The notes below the pieces were generated by a model. The model worked only from the letters and a program-made list of their open reading frames with translations, was not told the origin of the DNA and searched no databases. Of a stretch of DNA of 64,000 bases, positions 50,581-60,355 are shown one piece after another. A program made the translations under genes and the position numbers. The stretch spans positions 930,001 through 994,000 of the forward strand of contig NZ_CP036267.1 of the NCBI RefSeq assembly GCF_007744255.1, in the 5' to 3' direction. Within the stretch, counting starts at the first letter, position 1. Each line of letters starts with the position of its first letter. The stretch is from Thalassoglobus polymorphus (GTDB taxonomy: Bacteria; Planctomycetota; Planctomycetia; Planctomycetales; Planctomycetaceae).

Positions 50581-51603
50581 ATGGTCACAACGACTGGCAC
50601 ACGCGATATCCTTGCAAATACGTTCGAGCGGACCGGAACCGGCTCGTTGCTTTCAGCGACGGTGGGACGTTGGAATGGGTTGGTCGTCTTTAATTATCAC
50701 CGCATTGGCAACGCTCTGGAATCGTCGTTCGACCGGGCACTTTTCAGTGCTTCGCAGGATGAGTTTGAGCAACAGGTTCGGTTTCTGAAACGAAACTTTG
50801 ATATTGTTGGTGTTGAAGATTTGCCGAGAGTTCTGCACGACGCGTCGAGCCAAGCTGTGATGATCACATTCGATGACGGCTATCTCGATAACTATGAAGT
50901 CGCGTTTCCCGTGTTGAAAGAGTACAAGGCGACGGCTCTCTTTTTTATCGCGAGCGGCTTTCTCGACGACCATCCAATTGCCTGGTGGGACGAAGTCGCG
51001 TGGATGGTTCGCATGTGCAAGCTGCCAAATCTCCAATGGAAAGAGTATTTCGAAGAGCCGTTTCCATTGAAGAGTGAGCCCGCCATCGCTGAGGCAATTC
51101 GTCAGCTTCTCTTGAAACTGAAATCCATACCTGAAAGTGAGGCAGCCGGATTCTTGACGCAGTTAGGAGCAATCACCGGGACTGGGCGGTGTCCGGAAGA
51201 TGTTCTGGATACGATATGGATGTCTTGGGATATGGTGCGTGAGATGAGACGATCCGGGATGGACATCGGTGGACACACGGTGACGCATCCAGTCCTTGCA
51301 AACTGTCCGACAGAGCAGCAACGGCACGAGATTCAACAATCAAAACTTCGTATTGAGCAGGAGCTGGCTGAGCCCATCTCTGCGTTCAGCTACCCGGTCG
51401 GTCAGCCCGATTCATTTACCGAAGAGACGAAACAGATACTTGCAGAGGCTGGCTATGAATGGGGCTTCAGCTTCTACGGTGGCTACTGTCCGACGTCTGG
51501 CTTTGATCCGTATGATCTCAAGCGGATGCCGGTCGAAAAACGAGTTCACCGAAATCTCTTCCGCTCCATCGCCAAACTTCCCCAACTCTTCGCGAAGAAG
51601 TAG
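50581..51603 (+). CDS. Polysaccharide deacetylase (NodB homology)
   Basis: 340 residues. NodB-type carbohydrate esterase 4: first motif FNYHRIG, then MITFDDGYLDNY (TFDDGY, with the catalytic Asp pair), DIGGHTVTHPVLAN (metal-binding His-x3-His), and FSYPVGQPDSFTEET. There is no signal peptide, so it may act in the cytoplasm or on nascent polysaccharide. TGGGA lies 4 bases before ATG 50581. It is divergent from the DUF1570 gene and converges on the spermidine-synthase-like gene. Confidence 0.93.
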   Translation: MVTTTGTRDILANTFERTGTGSLLSATVGRWNGLVVFNYHRIGNALESSFDRALFSASQDEFEQQVRFLKRNFDIVGVEDLPRVLHDASSQAVMITFDDGYLDNYEVAFPVLKEYKATALFFIASGFLDDHPIAWWDEVAWMVRMCKLPNLQWKEYFEEPFPLKSEPAIAEAIRQLLLKLKSIPESEAAGFLTQLGAITGTGRCPEDVLDTIWMSWDMVREMRRSGMDIGGHTVTHPVLANCPTEQQRHEIQQSKLRIEQELAEPISAFSYPVGQPDSFTEETKQILAEAGYEWGFSFYGGYCPTSGFDPYDLKRMPVEKRVHRNLFRSIAKLPQLFAKK

Positions 51604-51668
51604 CTCTGAGTGGGAAGTCGGAAATTCATTGCTCAGCAGAGAATGCATTTTGATGCATCACGACCCAC

Positions 51669-54600
51669 TCACTGAGTCGGTGGAGGCAATCGGTACTGGC
51701 GGAGTTGCTTGCTGCGATGCTGTTTCAGACGACGCACGACATATTCGTTGAGGATTTCGTTGCGTGTGTCCCAATCGCTCTCGCTTAACCCTGCTGCTGG
51801 GGCAAGTTCGCCCATTGTTTCAAGTGCGAGTTCACAGGCTGCGAGTGATCGTTCGGTGTCAATGGTTTCAAACTTGGAGATTTTTTCAGTGTTCTGCCAG
51901 CGGATGTTCCAGCGGTACCGTAAAATTTCCACCAGTCCATTCAACTGATCCCAGCGGGCATCGTCAGTCGCAACACTTTCTGGATGTTCACAAATAATGT
52001 GAATCGCATCGCAAACATTTCGGACAGACTGATCGGTTGGGGTCGAGTAGTAGATGGTGAAAAGCAAGTTGTTCAGTTGAGCCAGATCGGTCGGTTGATC
52101 AACTTTGCGAAGGTACTGGATCGCTTCGTGGCTGACAAACGTACCGAGCAGGGGATCGAAAGGGTGAATGTACTTGATCAGTTCATCAACCATTTCGGGC
52201 GTCACTGTTTTTGCTTTGGCAAGTTTTCCTAAGGTTTCGATGTAGTCCTTTCTTCGCTGATCATCGGGATGCAGGCGGCGCTTTAAGCCTTCGTGTTTGA
52301 CCTGCATGATTTTCGAGCGAGGACGATCCAGAAGTTGCTTTTTAATCGCGGCGCGGTATCCCCAGATGTTATCCGGGTTGGCGTCAATGAGCTTGTGAGC
52401 GATCTGAACATCTTCGAGTCGCTGAGCGATGTCGAGGCTTTCGTCTTCTTCAAGGTAACCGCCGAATGTTTTACCGTACTTGGAAAGTGCAATGCGTGTC
52501 TGCTGGGATTTCGGGGCCCAACGTGCCACTTCGACCGGAATTTGAAAGGCGAGTCCAGCGTGTTGAGTCGAGAACGGAGTTGTCTTCTCAGGAAGCCATT
52601 TTACGACAGCAGCATCGTTCAATGTCCCTCGCGTCACGGGTATCGACCAGTCCCAACCGATCTCAGAGAGTAGAAAGCGAGCTTGTGGATTCTGAATGCG
52701 GTCGACGAATTCTGAAGAGATGATCGGCTCGGTTTGCAGCGATCCAACCAGAAGGATTTCGCCCGGGACCGACTCGAGGATCAGGGTTTGTGGGAAGACG
52801 GATTTCAAAGTCGCGACGGTCTTCTGAATGATCTCTGGACCGAGATCGTAATAAGCCAATCGTTGGCAGAAGATGCCCTTTTGTGAAAGAAGTCGTTTGA
52901 CGTCCTGATAAAAGTTTTGTGTAAATTGACCGGCCCCTGCGGTTGTGGCACTCATTGTTTCGGGGGCGATGATGGCATCGTATGCTTGTGTGTGACGCGC
53001 TTTCACAGCGAACTGCAACTCTGCATTGATGAATTGAACCTCGAAATCCTCGGCCCATTCTGATTTGAGCGACTCACGAATTTTATCCAGAAAGGGGACG
53101 CCATCGACGACCGTAACGGATCGAAGCGGGTAAGCTTCGCAAGTTTGCAGGGTCGTCGTGTGCATCCCCAGTACGAGGACATGCTCGACTTGGGGATGTG
53201 CGACCAGCGAAAAGAGTCCGGGGATTACCTCGGCTGCACTTTTCGGGCAGGTTGCAGAGTTCGTGGAATGCAACTCGGCGACGAGTCCATCTTTTCGAAT
53301 CATCAACTGCGAACCGCGATGTTTCCAGAAGCTCCAGCGGCTTTCCAGATTTTCGAACTCGTGGGATAACCGTCCATCGTCCATCCAGTGCAGCTTCGAA
53401 AATTCCACACCGTTTCGAAGTGCGGAGAAAGCATTTCCTGAATAAACCAATTTTTCAGGGTGGGCCATGTTCAGTTGTGGAGTCAGCAGAAATCCTGCAG
53501 TGACAAGGCATCCGAGTGACGCGAGTCCGATTTGTTGAACCCAGGTTTTGGGAAGTTGTCCCAGGAGCAATAACAGTCCGCCAGCAATGATGAACGTTGC
53601 AACGAGAAGAATTCCTACGGCAGTCGTGACCGTGATTCCGCTCCAAAGAGCAACGCAAAGGCCTGCTGAAAATGCGAGAATCTGGCGGCTCATCACACCG
53701 GGAGTTGATTCATGCAGAGCGGGTGCAGTTCTGAGAAGGACTCCAATCGGGAAGCTTAACAGCATCAGCAATGCGGTTCGGGAAAGGAACAGCAAGTATG
53801 TGTGAGAGATTGATGCGGTTTCCAGCACGAGTAAATATGTGACGAAAGGGAACAGAAGTACGATGAGGGCTCCCCATGTGGCCAGCGAGAACCATTTTGT
53901 CGCTGCTGAGACCGTGCGCGGGATCAGTCCACCGCAAGCAATTCCCAGCAGGAAACTGCCAGCGAAGGAGAATTCTGAAATCAGATTGTTCAGGACAATC
54001 TGAGAGCAGATGAATGAGGCAATCGCAAAGGCGAATCCGAGACCGGCTGCGAAGAGGATTTCGAGACTCACAACCTGGCGCGGCAGTTTATCGGTTGACG
54101 TCGACCCCGACGTTGAAGTTGGGGATGGCGAGTTTGTTGCGAAATGCTGTGAGTAATACGCCAGAGCTCCGGCGAGGATCGTTCCTGAGATTGCCAGCCA
54201 CATGGCGACGTTCTGAGAGATCGCAAAGCCGAGGAGTGACGGGATCAATATCAACGAGAGTCCGATTCCAGTGAGAAATCCAGAGCGATGGACCGTCTTT
54301 TGTGTGAATAAGACCGTGGTCGCACAGGCCATTGGAAACAGTGAGGCCATCACAATGGTGAAGGTCATTCCGAATTCGGTGGTTCGGGACGCCAGTTGTG
54401 AAATCTCAAATTGGCGAATTGATCCTAATGAAAATTCAAGGACGACGGGCTGAAAGAGAGTCCAGATGGGGAGCGACCAGAACGCGATTGTTGTGATCAG
54501 TCGGCTTTGTCCTCGGAAGAATGAGACGCATGCTAAGGCAGCCAAGCCAAATGTCAAAATCGTCGCGATGGCGACTTCAGGGCTTGGCCCGAGTGACAAT

Positions 54601-54722
54601 CGTAACCGCGTGACGACGGTCAGAAAGAGAAGACCGACACACACTCCCGCAACCACTTGAGTGGCGATCGGGAAAAATGGTCGGACGATATTCAGGAATG
54701 CACGCAAGCGATTCATCGGCAT
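51669..54722 (-). CDS. Large membrane protein with a degenerate spermidine-synthase-like domain
   Basis: 1017 residues. About 14 TM segments fill residues 15-430. Residues about 440-690 resemble spermidine synthase: LHWMDDGRLSHEFEN, RKDGLVAELHS, and VEHVLVLGMHTTTLQTCEAY where the canonical SAM-binding GGGDG should be. The missing glycines (LGMHTTT) and an altered acidic pocket suggest it no longer makes polyamines. The C-terminal 280 residues are helical (TPR-like). Similar membrane-SpeE fusions are found in planctomycetes and other phyla without known function. The second ATG (54716) has AGGA five bases upstream and may be the real start. Confidence 0.75.
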   Translation of the reverse strand: MPMNRLRAFLNIVRPFFPIATQVVAGVCVGLLFLTVVTRLRLSLGPSPEVAIATILTFGLAALACVSFFRGQSRLITTIAFWSLPIWTLFQPVVLEFSLGSIRQFEISQLASRTTEFGMTFTIVMASLFPMACATTVLFTQKTVHRSGFLTGIGLSLILIPSLLGFAISQNVAMWLAISGTILAGALAYYSQHFATNSPSPTSTSGSTSTDKLPRQVVSLEILFAAGLGFAFAIASFICSQIVLNNLISEFSFAGSFLLGIACGGLIPRTVSAATKWFSLATWGALIVLLFPFVTYLLVLETASISHTYLLFLSRTALLMLLSFPIGVLLRTAPALHESTPGVMSRQILAFSAGLCVALWSGITVTTAVGILLVATFIIAGGLLLLLGQLPKTWVQQIGLASLGCLVTAGFLLTPQLNMAHPEKLVYSGNAFSALRNGVEFSKLHWMDDGRLSHEFENLESRWSFWKHRGSQLMIRKDGLVAELHSTNSATCPKSAAEVIPGLFSLVAHPQVEHVLVLGMHTTTLQTCEAYPLRSVTVVDGVPFLDKIRESLKSEWAEDFEVQFINAELQFAVKARHTQAYDAIIAPETMSATTAGAGQFTQNFYQDVKRLLSQKGIFCQRLAYYDLGPEIIQKTVATLKSVFPQTLILESVPGEILLVGSLQTEPIISSEFVDRIQNPQARFLLSEIGWDWSIPVTRGTLNDAAVVKWLPEKTTPFSTQHAGLAFQIPVEVARWAPKSQQTRIALSKYGKTFGGYLEEDESLDIAQRLEDVQIAHKLIDANPDNIWGYRAAIKKQLLDRPRSKIMQVKHEGLKRRLHPDDQRRKDYIETLGKLAKAKTVTPEMVDELIKYIHPFDPLLGTFVSHEAIQYLRKVDQPTDLAQLNNLLFTIYYSTPTDQSVRNVCDAIHIICEHPESVATDDARWDQLNGLVEILRYRWNIRWQNTEKISKFETIDTERSLAACELALETMGELAPAAGLSESDWDTRNEILNEYVVRRLKQHRSKQLRQYRLPPPTQ

Positions 54723-54982
54723 CCTTGCCAGCTTGGGTGAGTGGGAAAATTAGAAGAATGAGAGATGCAGACGGCTTGCAGACTCTCTCCGATCTTGAAT
54801 TTACGTCATTTTGTAAAAATGGAGCAAGGTCATTCTGTCATTTGTACAAAATGTCGGTGACGGGCAATCTGCTTTCCACATTTCTGAAATCGAAGCGCAG
54901 TACTCAGTGCAGCGAACATCTTCAGACGATATCCTTTCCGTTTGCGCCTCGAAAATGCTAATGAGAGGCCATTTATTGACAA

Positions 54983-55059
54983 GTCCCTATCTGAGAACCT
55001 CTGGAATGGTGGATCTTCTCAGTCTCTGAGAGGTCGTTTCCAGGTTTTCGAATCAGTTC
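54983..55059 (-). mobile_element. A-family element copy A11
   Basis: 77 bp ending GAATCAGTTC, with CTCTGGAAT and CTGAGAGG in the expected order. The left terminus is diverged. Its GAACTGATCC-type end (55050-55059) faces the methyltransferase start 30 bases away. Confidence 0.68.
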
Positions 55060-55089
55060 AAGAATTCTCTGAACCATAGAGCAGCTCTT

Positions 55090-56301
55090 ATGATTTCCGA
55101 ATCGACGTATCCTGTCGTGACGCTCAAGCCCAAAAAAGCTTTGCCGTTTTTTAGCCGTCACCCATGGATGTACGCAAATGCGATTAAAACGATCACAAAC
55201 TCTCCCGATGTCGGAGCTGAGGTTGTCGTCCTTTCGAATGATGGAAAATTTATTGCGCGAGGTCTTTATAATCCGCAAAGTAAAATCCGGGTGCGGCTCT
55301 ATTCCTGGGAGGAAGAGCAACTTCTGGAACGTCCATTTTGGGAACGGAGAATCAAAGCGGCGATCGATCTTCGTCGCAAGCTCTTCGGCGACGGTCCCGC
55401 CTGGAAAGCCTGCCGCCTCGTTTTTAGTGAATCGGATGGCCTCTCAGGTTTAACTGTCGATCGTGTTGATGACTGGCTGGTGGTGCAATGGACCAGTGCG
55501 GCTTTGATTAAGCATCAGGCAGAGATCCTTGAGGTTTTGCAAGCTGAGCTTTCACCAAAAGGGATTTGGTTGCGTACAGAAAAGGGGATCAAAGAGCTTG
55601 AAGGTCTCGATGTGAGTGACGGACTTCTTTCAGGAGAGAAGCCGCCGCGTCCGTTGTTTATTGAAGAGAACGGCTTGCAGTTCGGCGTCGATCTCGTCGA
55701 AGGGCAGAAGACTGGGTTCTATTTTGATCAGCGGGAAAATCGAAAGGCCTTCGCTGGCTATGCCGACGGTGCGAGCGTGTTAGATGTTTGCTGTTACACC
55801 GGCAGCTTCGCTCTCAACGCTGCGAAGCAACCAGGTTGCCAACATGTTCATGCGATTGATTCTTCAGCTTCCGCATTGGAATTGGCAAAAGGGAACGCCG
55901 AGCTGAATGAGCTCTCGGCAAAGATGACGTTTCAGCACTCCGATGCGTTTGATGCACTCGAAGAACTTGTCGCTGAGAAAAAACGGTTCGACTTAATCAT
56001 TCTGGACCCACCGAAAATGGCACGAACACGCGGTGGACTGAGCCGGGCGATCAAAGGCTATGTTCGTATGAATCGCATGGCGATGGAGTTGATGAATCCG
56101 AATGGAATCCTGATGACGTGCAGTTGTTCCGGACATGTGACCCGCGAAGACTTCGAGCAGGTCGTCGCACGTGCGGCGCTCGACGCCAACAAGACCGTAC
56201 AAATCCTGGAAGAGCGTGGACAAGCAGCCGATCATCCGGTCATTTCAAGTTGCCTGGAAACCTCCTACTTAAAGACGTTCATCTGCAGGGTTAGCAGTTA
56301 G
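55090..56301 (+). CDS. Class I rRNA methyltransferase, RlmI-like (23S rRNA m5C)
   Basis: 403 residues. PUA-like RNA-binding N-terminus (KPKKALPFFSRHPWMYANAI), then a Rossmann methyltransferase: FYFDQRENRKAF, LDVCCYTGSFALNAAK for SAM binding, LIILDPPKMART for the active-site DPPK, and MTCSCSGHVTREDFEQV with the Cys of the m5C-type. This matches RlmI, which methylates a cytosine in 23S rRNA. The PUA domain supports an rRNA target. The TAG stop codon (56299-56301) is the terminus of B repeat B9. Confidence 0.93.
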   Translation: MISESTYPVVTLKPKKALPFFSRHPWMYANAIKTITNSPDVGAEVVVLSNDGKFIARGLYNPQSKIRVRLYSWEEEQLLERPFWERRIKAAIDLRRKLFGDGPAWKACRLVFSESDGLSGLTVDRVDDWLVVQWTSAALIKHQAEILEVLQAELSPKGIWLRTEKGIKELEGLDVSDGLLSGEKPPRPLFIEENGLQFGVDLVEGQKTGFYFDQRENRKAFAGYADGASVLDVCCYTGSFALNAAKQPGCQHVHAIDSSASALELAKGNAELNELSAKMTFQHSDAFDALEELVAEKKRFDLIILDPPKMARTRGGLSRAIKGYVRMNRMAMELMNPNGILMTCSCSGHVTREDFEQVVARAALDANKTVQILEERGQAADHPVISSCLETSYLKTFICRVSS

Positions 56302-56401
56302 AACATTTTCAATGCTTGTCGTGCCCGTGGAGTTCACTTTTTATGACTTCATAAGTTGTTCGCCACGAGGCTGAACTTAAAGACCAATGTTGGATTTGCT
56401 T
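56301..56401 (-). mobile_element. B-family repeat copy B9, starting at the RlmI-like stop codon
   Basis: 101 bp flanked by TA at 56299-56300 and 56402-56403. It contains GTGCCCGTGGAGTTCAC and GTTGTTCGCCACGAGGC, and the outer GAACATTTTC; the right terminus (left in the window) makes the stop TAG. The same subtype end occurs in B13. Confidence 0.8.
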
Positions 56402-56531
56402 TAGTTTCCAGCGAATCATTAGTCCGTGACATAAAGGGCCGTTTATCGGAGTGAGAGTTCGGTTGACGTTCTGTCCCAGCGCGTTACTTTCAATGCTGGA
56501 AAACTTCGTAATTTGACGTTTGGAGAGACCG

Positions 56532-57314
56532 ATGCTTCGCGTTTTGAGTTTGTTGTTCGTTGTTCCATTTTTGGTTTCTGTTTCTCATGCAGAGGTGAAG
56601 ACAAAAAAAATTGCTTACGAACATGGCGACGCAAAGTTGGAAGGTGTTCTGGCCTGGGATGATTCTATCGAAGGCAAACGTCCCGGTGTCCTTGTTGTTC
56701 ATGAATGGTGGGGGCTTAATGACTACGCCGAACTGCGAGCAAAGGAGCTGGCAAAGTTGGGATATGTCGCCTTCGCGTTGGACATGTACGGAAAAGGACA
56801 AGTGACAACTCATCCGTCACAGGCAGGGGAGTGGGCTGGAAAGATTCGTGAGAACACGCAGGAATGGAGAGAACGCGCGCTTGCGGGACTCGATGTTCTC
56901 AAGAAGCAAGACAATGTCGACACCGCAAACATGGCTGCGGTTGGCTATTGCTTCGGTGGTTCGACGGTCCTGCAATTGGCGTACGCCGATGCACCGCTCA
57001 AGGGAGTTGTCAGCTTTCATGGTGCTCTTGTTCCTCCGACAGAGATTGAAAAGATTGACTCCAGTGTTCTTGTGTGTCACGGAGCCTCTGATTCCTTCAT
57101 CCCGGCGGAGCAGGTTCAGACTTTCGAAAAGGAAATGCAGGCCATTGATGCGGATTACCAACTCGTTTCCTACGGAGGAGCGCGACACGGGTTTACGAAT
57201 CCAGATGCAGGCAACTTTGGTATCGAAAATCTGAAGTACGACGAGAACGCAGACAAAAGATCCTGGAGCCTGATGCAGAGTTTCTTTGGAGAACTCTTTC
57301 CAAAGAAGAAGTAA
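56532..57314 (+). CDS. Exported dienelactone hydrolase-family protein
   Basis: 260 residues from ATG 56532 (GGAGAG four bases upstream). Signal peptide MLRVLSLLFVVPFLVSVSHA. Alpha/beta hydrolase with Glu in VVHEWWGLND, nucleophile Cys140 in GYCFGGSTV, then the acid Asp in GASDSFIPA and the base His in GARHGFTNP, the full dienelactone-hydrolase set. The family cleaves cyclic ester bonds; an exported member probably acts on an environmental ester. Monocistronic. Confidence 0.9.
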   Translation: MLRVLSLLFVVPFLVSVSHAEVKTKKIAYEHGDAKLEGVLAWDDSIEGKRPGVLVVHEWWGLNDYAELRAKELAKLGYVAFALDMYGKGQVTTHPSQAGEWAGKIRENTQEWRERALAGLDVLKKQDNVDTANMAAVGYCFGGSTVLQLAYADAPLKGVVSFHGALVPPTEIEKIDSSVLVCHGASDSFIPAEQVQTFEKEMQAIDADYQLVSYGGARHGFTNPDAGNFGIENLKYDENADKRSWSLMQSFFGELFPKKK

Positions 57315-57444
57315 GAGTCGCTAACAATCTCTACGGAGTCGGACTGAAACACTTGGGTTTCGAGCTCTTGTACAGATTTTGTCAGAGCAAAACAGTCTTC
57401 AGCGATTCTTGGATCGTGATTGACGAACTATTTTGAGTCCGTGG

Positions 57445-57483
57445 CCCCTTTCGTTCTTCGCTGACAGTGCGGTACGAAAGGGG
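57445..57483 (+). terminator. Hairpin between the hydrolase and the secretion cluster
   Basis: A 10-bp perfect stem (CCCCTTTCGT with ACGAAAGGGG) encloses a 19-nt loop. It lies 130 bases after the hydrolase stop and 110 before the next start; no T-run, so a terminator or a leader element are both possible. Confidence 0.45.
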
Positions 57484-57592
57484 ATTCGTTTGCATTTCGT
57501 ACAAGTCCTGTCACAATACTCAGATACGAAAAGTTTGAGCATTCAGTTCGGACCTTTTTTTCTGCGTGTCTTTGAAGTTGGAGCGGCTGCCG

Positions 57593-58909
57593 GTGATTTT
57601 TGGATTTGGTAAGGGTGGGCGAGATCACGACGACGATGATGACGATGAAGAAGAAGACGAACTCGACTTCATCCTTTTTAAAGGGGCGATGAATGAGAAT
57701 AATCCCGATCTTTCTGCAAATGGACGTCTCGTTCAGGCGGGGTTAATTCCAGCGAAAAAACTGATTTCCGAAGCACTTGCACGTCGAGCGGACACAATCC
57801 GTATCGAGCCTAAAGGGAAAGTGGCTGCGGTCTCTTATCTGGTCGACGGAGTTCCGTATCCTGCGGCAAAAATGCCACCCAAGGCAGCGAATGCCGTCAT
57901 CCAGATGCTGAAGCTTCTGGCTGGTTTGGATATTACGGATAAAACCTCCAAGCAGGGTGGGGGAATCAACGCAGAGTTCGACGAAGTTGAACATGAAGTC
58001 CGAATCGATGTTTCTCCCGTGAAGACAGGTGGAGAGCGATTGCTGGTTCGGGTTCAGAATCTGAAAGAGAAACTCGAAACACCGAGCGACTTGGGATTCA
58101 GCGACGATTTACAACAAAAAATTCGCGAAATTGGAGGTAGTAAGACCGGGTTGATGCTTGCTGCCGGAATGCCGATGTCCGGAACGACGACGCTCACAAT
58201 CGCGATGATTCGAGGAATTGATCCTTACCTGTACTCGTTGGCCTCGATTGCCGACATGCATGGTCGTGATTTGCCGCATATCCAGGATTTCAAATGGAAT
58301 GAAGGCGACGACCTCGAAGCGACCATCAAACGAACAGTTCGAGCAGATATTGATGTCCTTTTCGTCGACCCAATTGCTTCTGCGGAAGAACTGAAAGTCG
58401 TTCTGGAAGGTGCTGCAAGTCAGGCGTTTATCTCAGAAATTCCTGCACGAGATGCCGCTGACGGAATCGCCCGGGCTGTCGCTTTGACGAAGGACCCCAA
58501 GTTGGTCACTGCCGGACTGCGGTTGGTGATCAGTCAGAAACTTGTCCGTTTGCTTTGTCGAAAATGTCGCCACGCATACCGCCCGAATCCAAAACTGCTT
58601 TCAAAAGTCGGTCTTCCTAAAGAGACCCGCAAACTTTATCGCGCTCCGCGATTCGATGAAGAGGACGACGAAGAAGAAGATGTTTGTGATCACTGCGGTG
58701 GAACCGGCTATCGTGGCCGTATCGGATTGATCGAGATGATCGAACTGACCGACGACATCAAGAAACTCATCCTTGCCGGGACAGATGCAGCTACTCTGCG
58801 CAAGAAGGCTCGTGAAGCCGGAATGCAGTCGTTTCAGTCTGATGGAATCCGGCTTGTCGCCGAAGGAAAAACGTCTCTCGAGGAACTTCAGCGGGCGTTT
58901 CGCGCTTGA
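57593..58909 (+). CDS. GspE/PilB-like protein with degenerate ATPase motifs
   Basis: 438 residues from GTG 57593 (GGAG nine bases upstream; an in-frame GTG at 57566 has none). After a Asp/Glu-rich N-terminus come a GspE N-domain-like region and the core ATPase fold: LPKSxN-type segments, then G192-MPMSG197-T198-T where a Walker A needs Lys at 198, and IDVLFVDPIAS in place of the Walker B acidic pair. The C-terminus has the zinc motif CRKCRH and CDHCGGTGYRGRIGLIEM, typical of PilB/GspE. ATP hydrolysis is therefore doubtful; it may be a structural or regulatory partner of another ATPase. First gene of the cluster that contains three GspF-like proteins. Confidence 0.85.
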   Translation: MIFGFGKGGRDHDDDDDDEEEDELDFILFKGAMNENNPDLSANGRLVQAGLIPAKKLISEALARRADTIRIEPKGKVAAVSYLVDGVPYPAAKMPPKAANAVIQMLKLLAGLDITDKTSKQGGGINAEFDEVEHEVRIDVSPVKTGGERLLVRVQNLKEKLETPSDLGFSDDLQQKIREIGGSKTGLMLAAGMPMSGTTTLTIAMIRGIDPYLYSLASIADMHGRDLPHIQDFKWNEGDDLEATIKRTVRADIDVLFVDPIASAEELKVVLEGAASQAFISEIPARDAADGIARAVALTKDPKLVTAGLRLVISQKLVRLLCRKCRHAYRPNPKLLSKVGLPKETRKLYRAPRFDEEDDEEEDVCDHCGGTGYRGRIGLIEMIELTDDIKKLILAGTDAATLRKKAREAGMQSFQSDGIRLVAEGKTSLEELQRAFRA

Positions 58910-58953
58910 TCTCTCGATAGATTGAACTGGATTTGAACTGAATATCTTCGTTG

Positions 58954-58984
58954 CACGGGACGGCAGGTTTTCTGTCATCCCGTG
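58954..58984 (+). terminator. Hairpin after the GspE-like gene
   Basis: A long stem (CACGGGA-C-GGCAG with its partner, one mismatch and one G-T wobble, 5-nt GTTTT loop), 45 bases after the stop codon. No T-run follows, so it may also be an mRNA-processing or stability element. Confidence 0.5.
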
Positions 58985-59194
58985 ATTCCAACGAAGAATG
59001 ACGAAGATGGAGAGTTATTTGTGATCGAGCAATTTCATGAGTAATTTTGCTCTGACCAACTTTTGACGACCCGCGCCCCAATTTTAAACGTCAAAGCGAA
59101 GGCTTCAGCGAAACTTGATTCTCAAGAAATCGACAAAATCTTTTGAGGCAATTCCTGACTTCCTACACGGTTTCACATCACTGGAGGAATTGAG

Positions 59195-60211
59195 TTGCAA
59201 TTTTTAGAGGTCGTGGCAGCGATCGTTTTGTTCCTCGTTGGGCTCCGATTGTCGGCTTTTTTCAGTGGCTCGGAGACGGGATTTTATCGTCTCAGTTTAC
59301 CCCGGCTGAACATCGATGCGCGTGCAGGGGACAGGCGAGCGCAGCAGCTTCTCTGGTTTACAAAGAATCCTGCTTACTTTGTGGCGACTTGTCTGATTGG
59401 AAATAATGTCGCTAACTATCTGACCACGGCGGCCATTGGGTGGGTCGCGCTTTTAATGTTGACCACAACGAACGAGCAGATTGATATCGCCGTCACGTTG
59501 TTGATGTCTCCGATTATTTTCCAGTTCGGTGAACTCCTTCCCAAGAGCATTTATTACCTGACTCCACTCACTCGGTTACGAAAAGATATCCGTTGGTTTC
59601 AGTACTTCTTTCGTGCGTTTTTAGTGCTCAGCTTCCCGCTTGTTTTGCTGACTCGGCTGCTTGAAAATTTGAGCATGCAAAAAACACAGCCAGCAGAAAT
59701 CGTTCTTGGTCGAAATCGACTTGTACAGCTACTGCAACATGGACATGATGAAGGAGTGCTGACAGACATCCAAAGCCGACTGACGAACGGTCTCTTGCAA
59801 CTCGCCCCACAGTCCGTGCGAACTTCGATGACTCCGCTTCCTCGGATTCTCGGCTTGCCAAATTCTGCTTCGAAGGCAGAAATCCTGGAGTTCGCAAGGA
59901 AGTTTGGAATTTCAGCTGTCGTCGTTCACCATTCCGAATCTCCAGAGGACTGGTACGGCTACGTCCCTGTAGCTGAATTGCTTCAGTCCGATGATCCACA
60001 ATCAGTCATTCGTTCGATGCCGGTGATCGATCACCTTAGTAGTAAACTCGTCGCTTTGCATCAATTGCAGCGGTCACAGTCCATTTATGGAGTCGTCAAG
60101 AAAACCGATGCCTCCGGCGAGAGTCGTACTTTGGGAATTTTGTCACGGAACGGACTTGTCGAACAGATCTATCGCCCGGAACTCACCCAGTCAGCATTCC
60201 GCGCGACGTGA
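59195..60211 (+). CDS. CNNM/DUF21-domain membrane protein (CorB/CorC-like)
   Basis: 338 residues from TTG 59195 (GGAGG eight bases upstream). CNNM transmembrane domain with about four TM segments: SAFFSGSETGFYRLSLPRL, where the SETG motif follows TM1, VATCLIGNNVANYLTTA, and LLPKSIYY. A CBS-pair-like region follows but is short and degenerate, and the CorC_HlyC domain is missing. Family members transport or regulate magnesium/cobalt, and some are linked to hemolysin. It lies between the GspE-like and the GspF-like genes, so a role with the secretion system is possible. Confidence 0.85.
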   Translation: MQFLEVVAAIVLFLVGLRLSAFFSGSETGFYRLSLPRLNIDARAGDRRAQQLLWFTKNPAYFVATCLIGNNVANYLTTAAIGWVALLMLTTTNEQIDIAVTLLMSPIIFQFGELLPKSIYYLTPLTRLRKDIRWFQYFFRAFLVLSFPLVLLTRLLENLSMQKTQPAEIVLGRNRLVQLLQHGHDEGVLTDIQSRLTNGLLQLAPQSVRTSMTPLPRILGLPNSASKAEILEFARKFGISAVVVHHSESPEDWYGYVPVAELLQSDDPQSVIRSMPVIDHLSSKLVALHQLQRSQSIYGVVKKTDASGESRTLGILSRNGLVEQIYRPELTQSAFRAT

Positions 60212-60355
60212 GGAAATCCTGTTTCGAAGTGCAGCGGCAGAAATTGAATCCAATTTCCAGAATCATCCAACACCCTGACAAGCTCCTTCGTAATCAATAC
60301 TGATTCCTGCTGAACTTGACATGTCATTGACATGAACTTGTGGCAGGAACATGTT

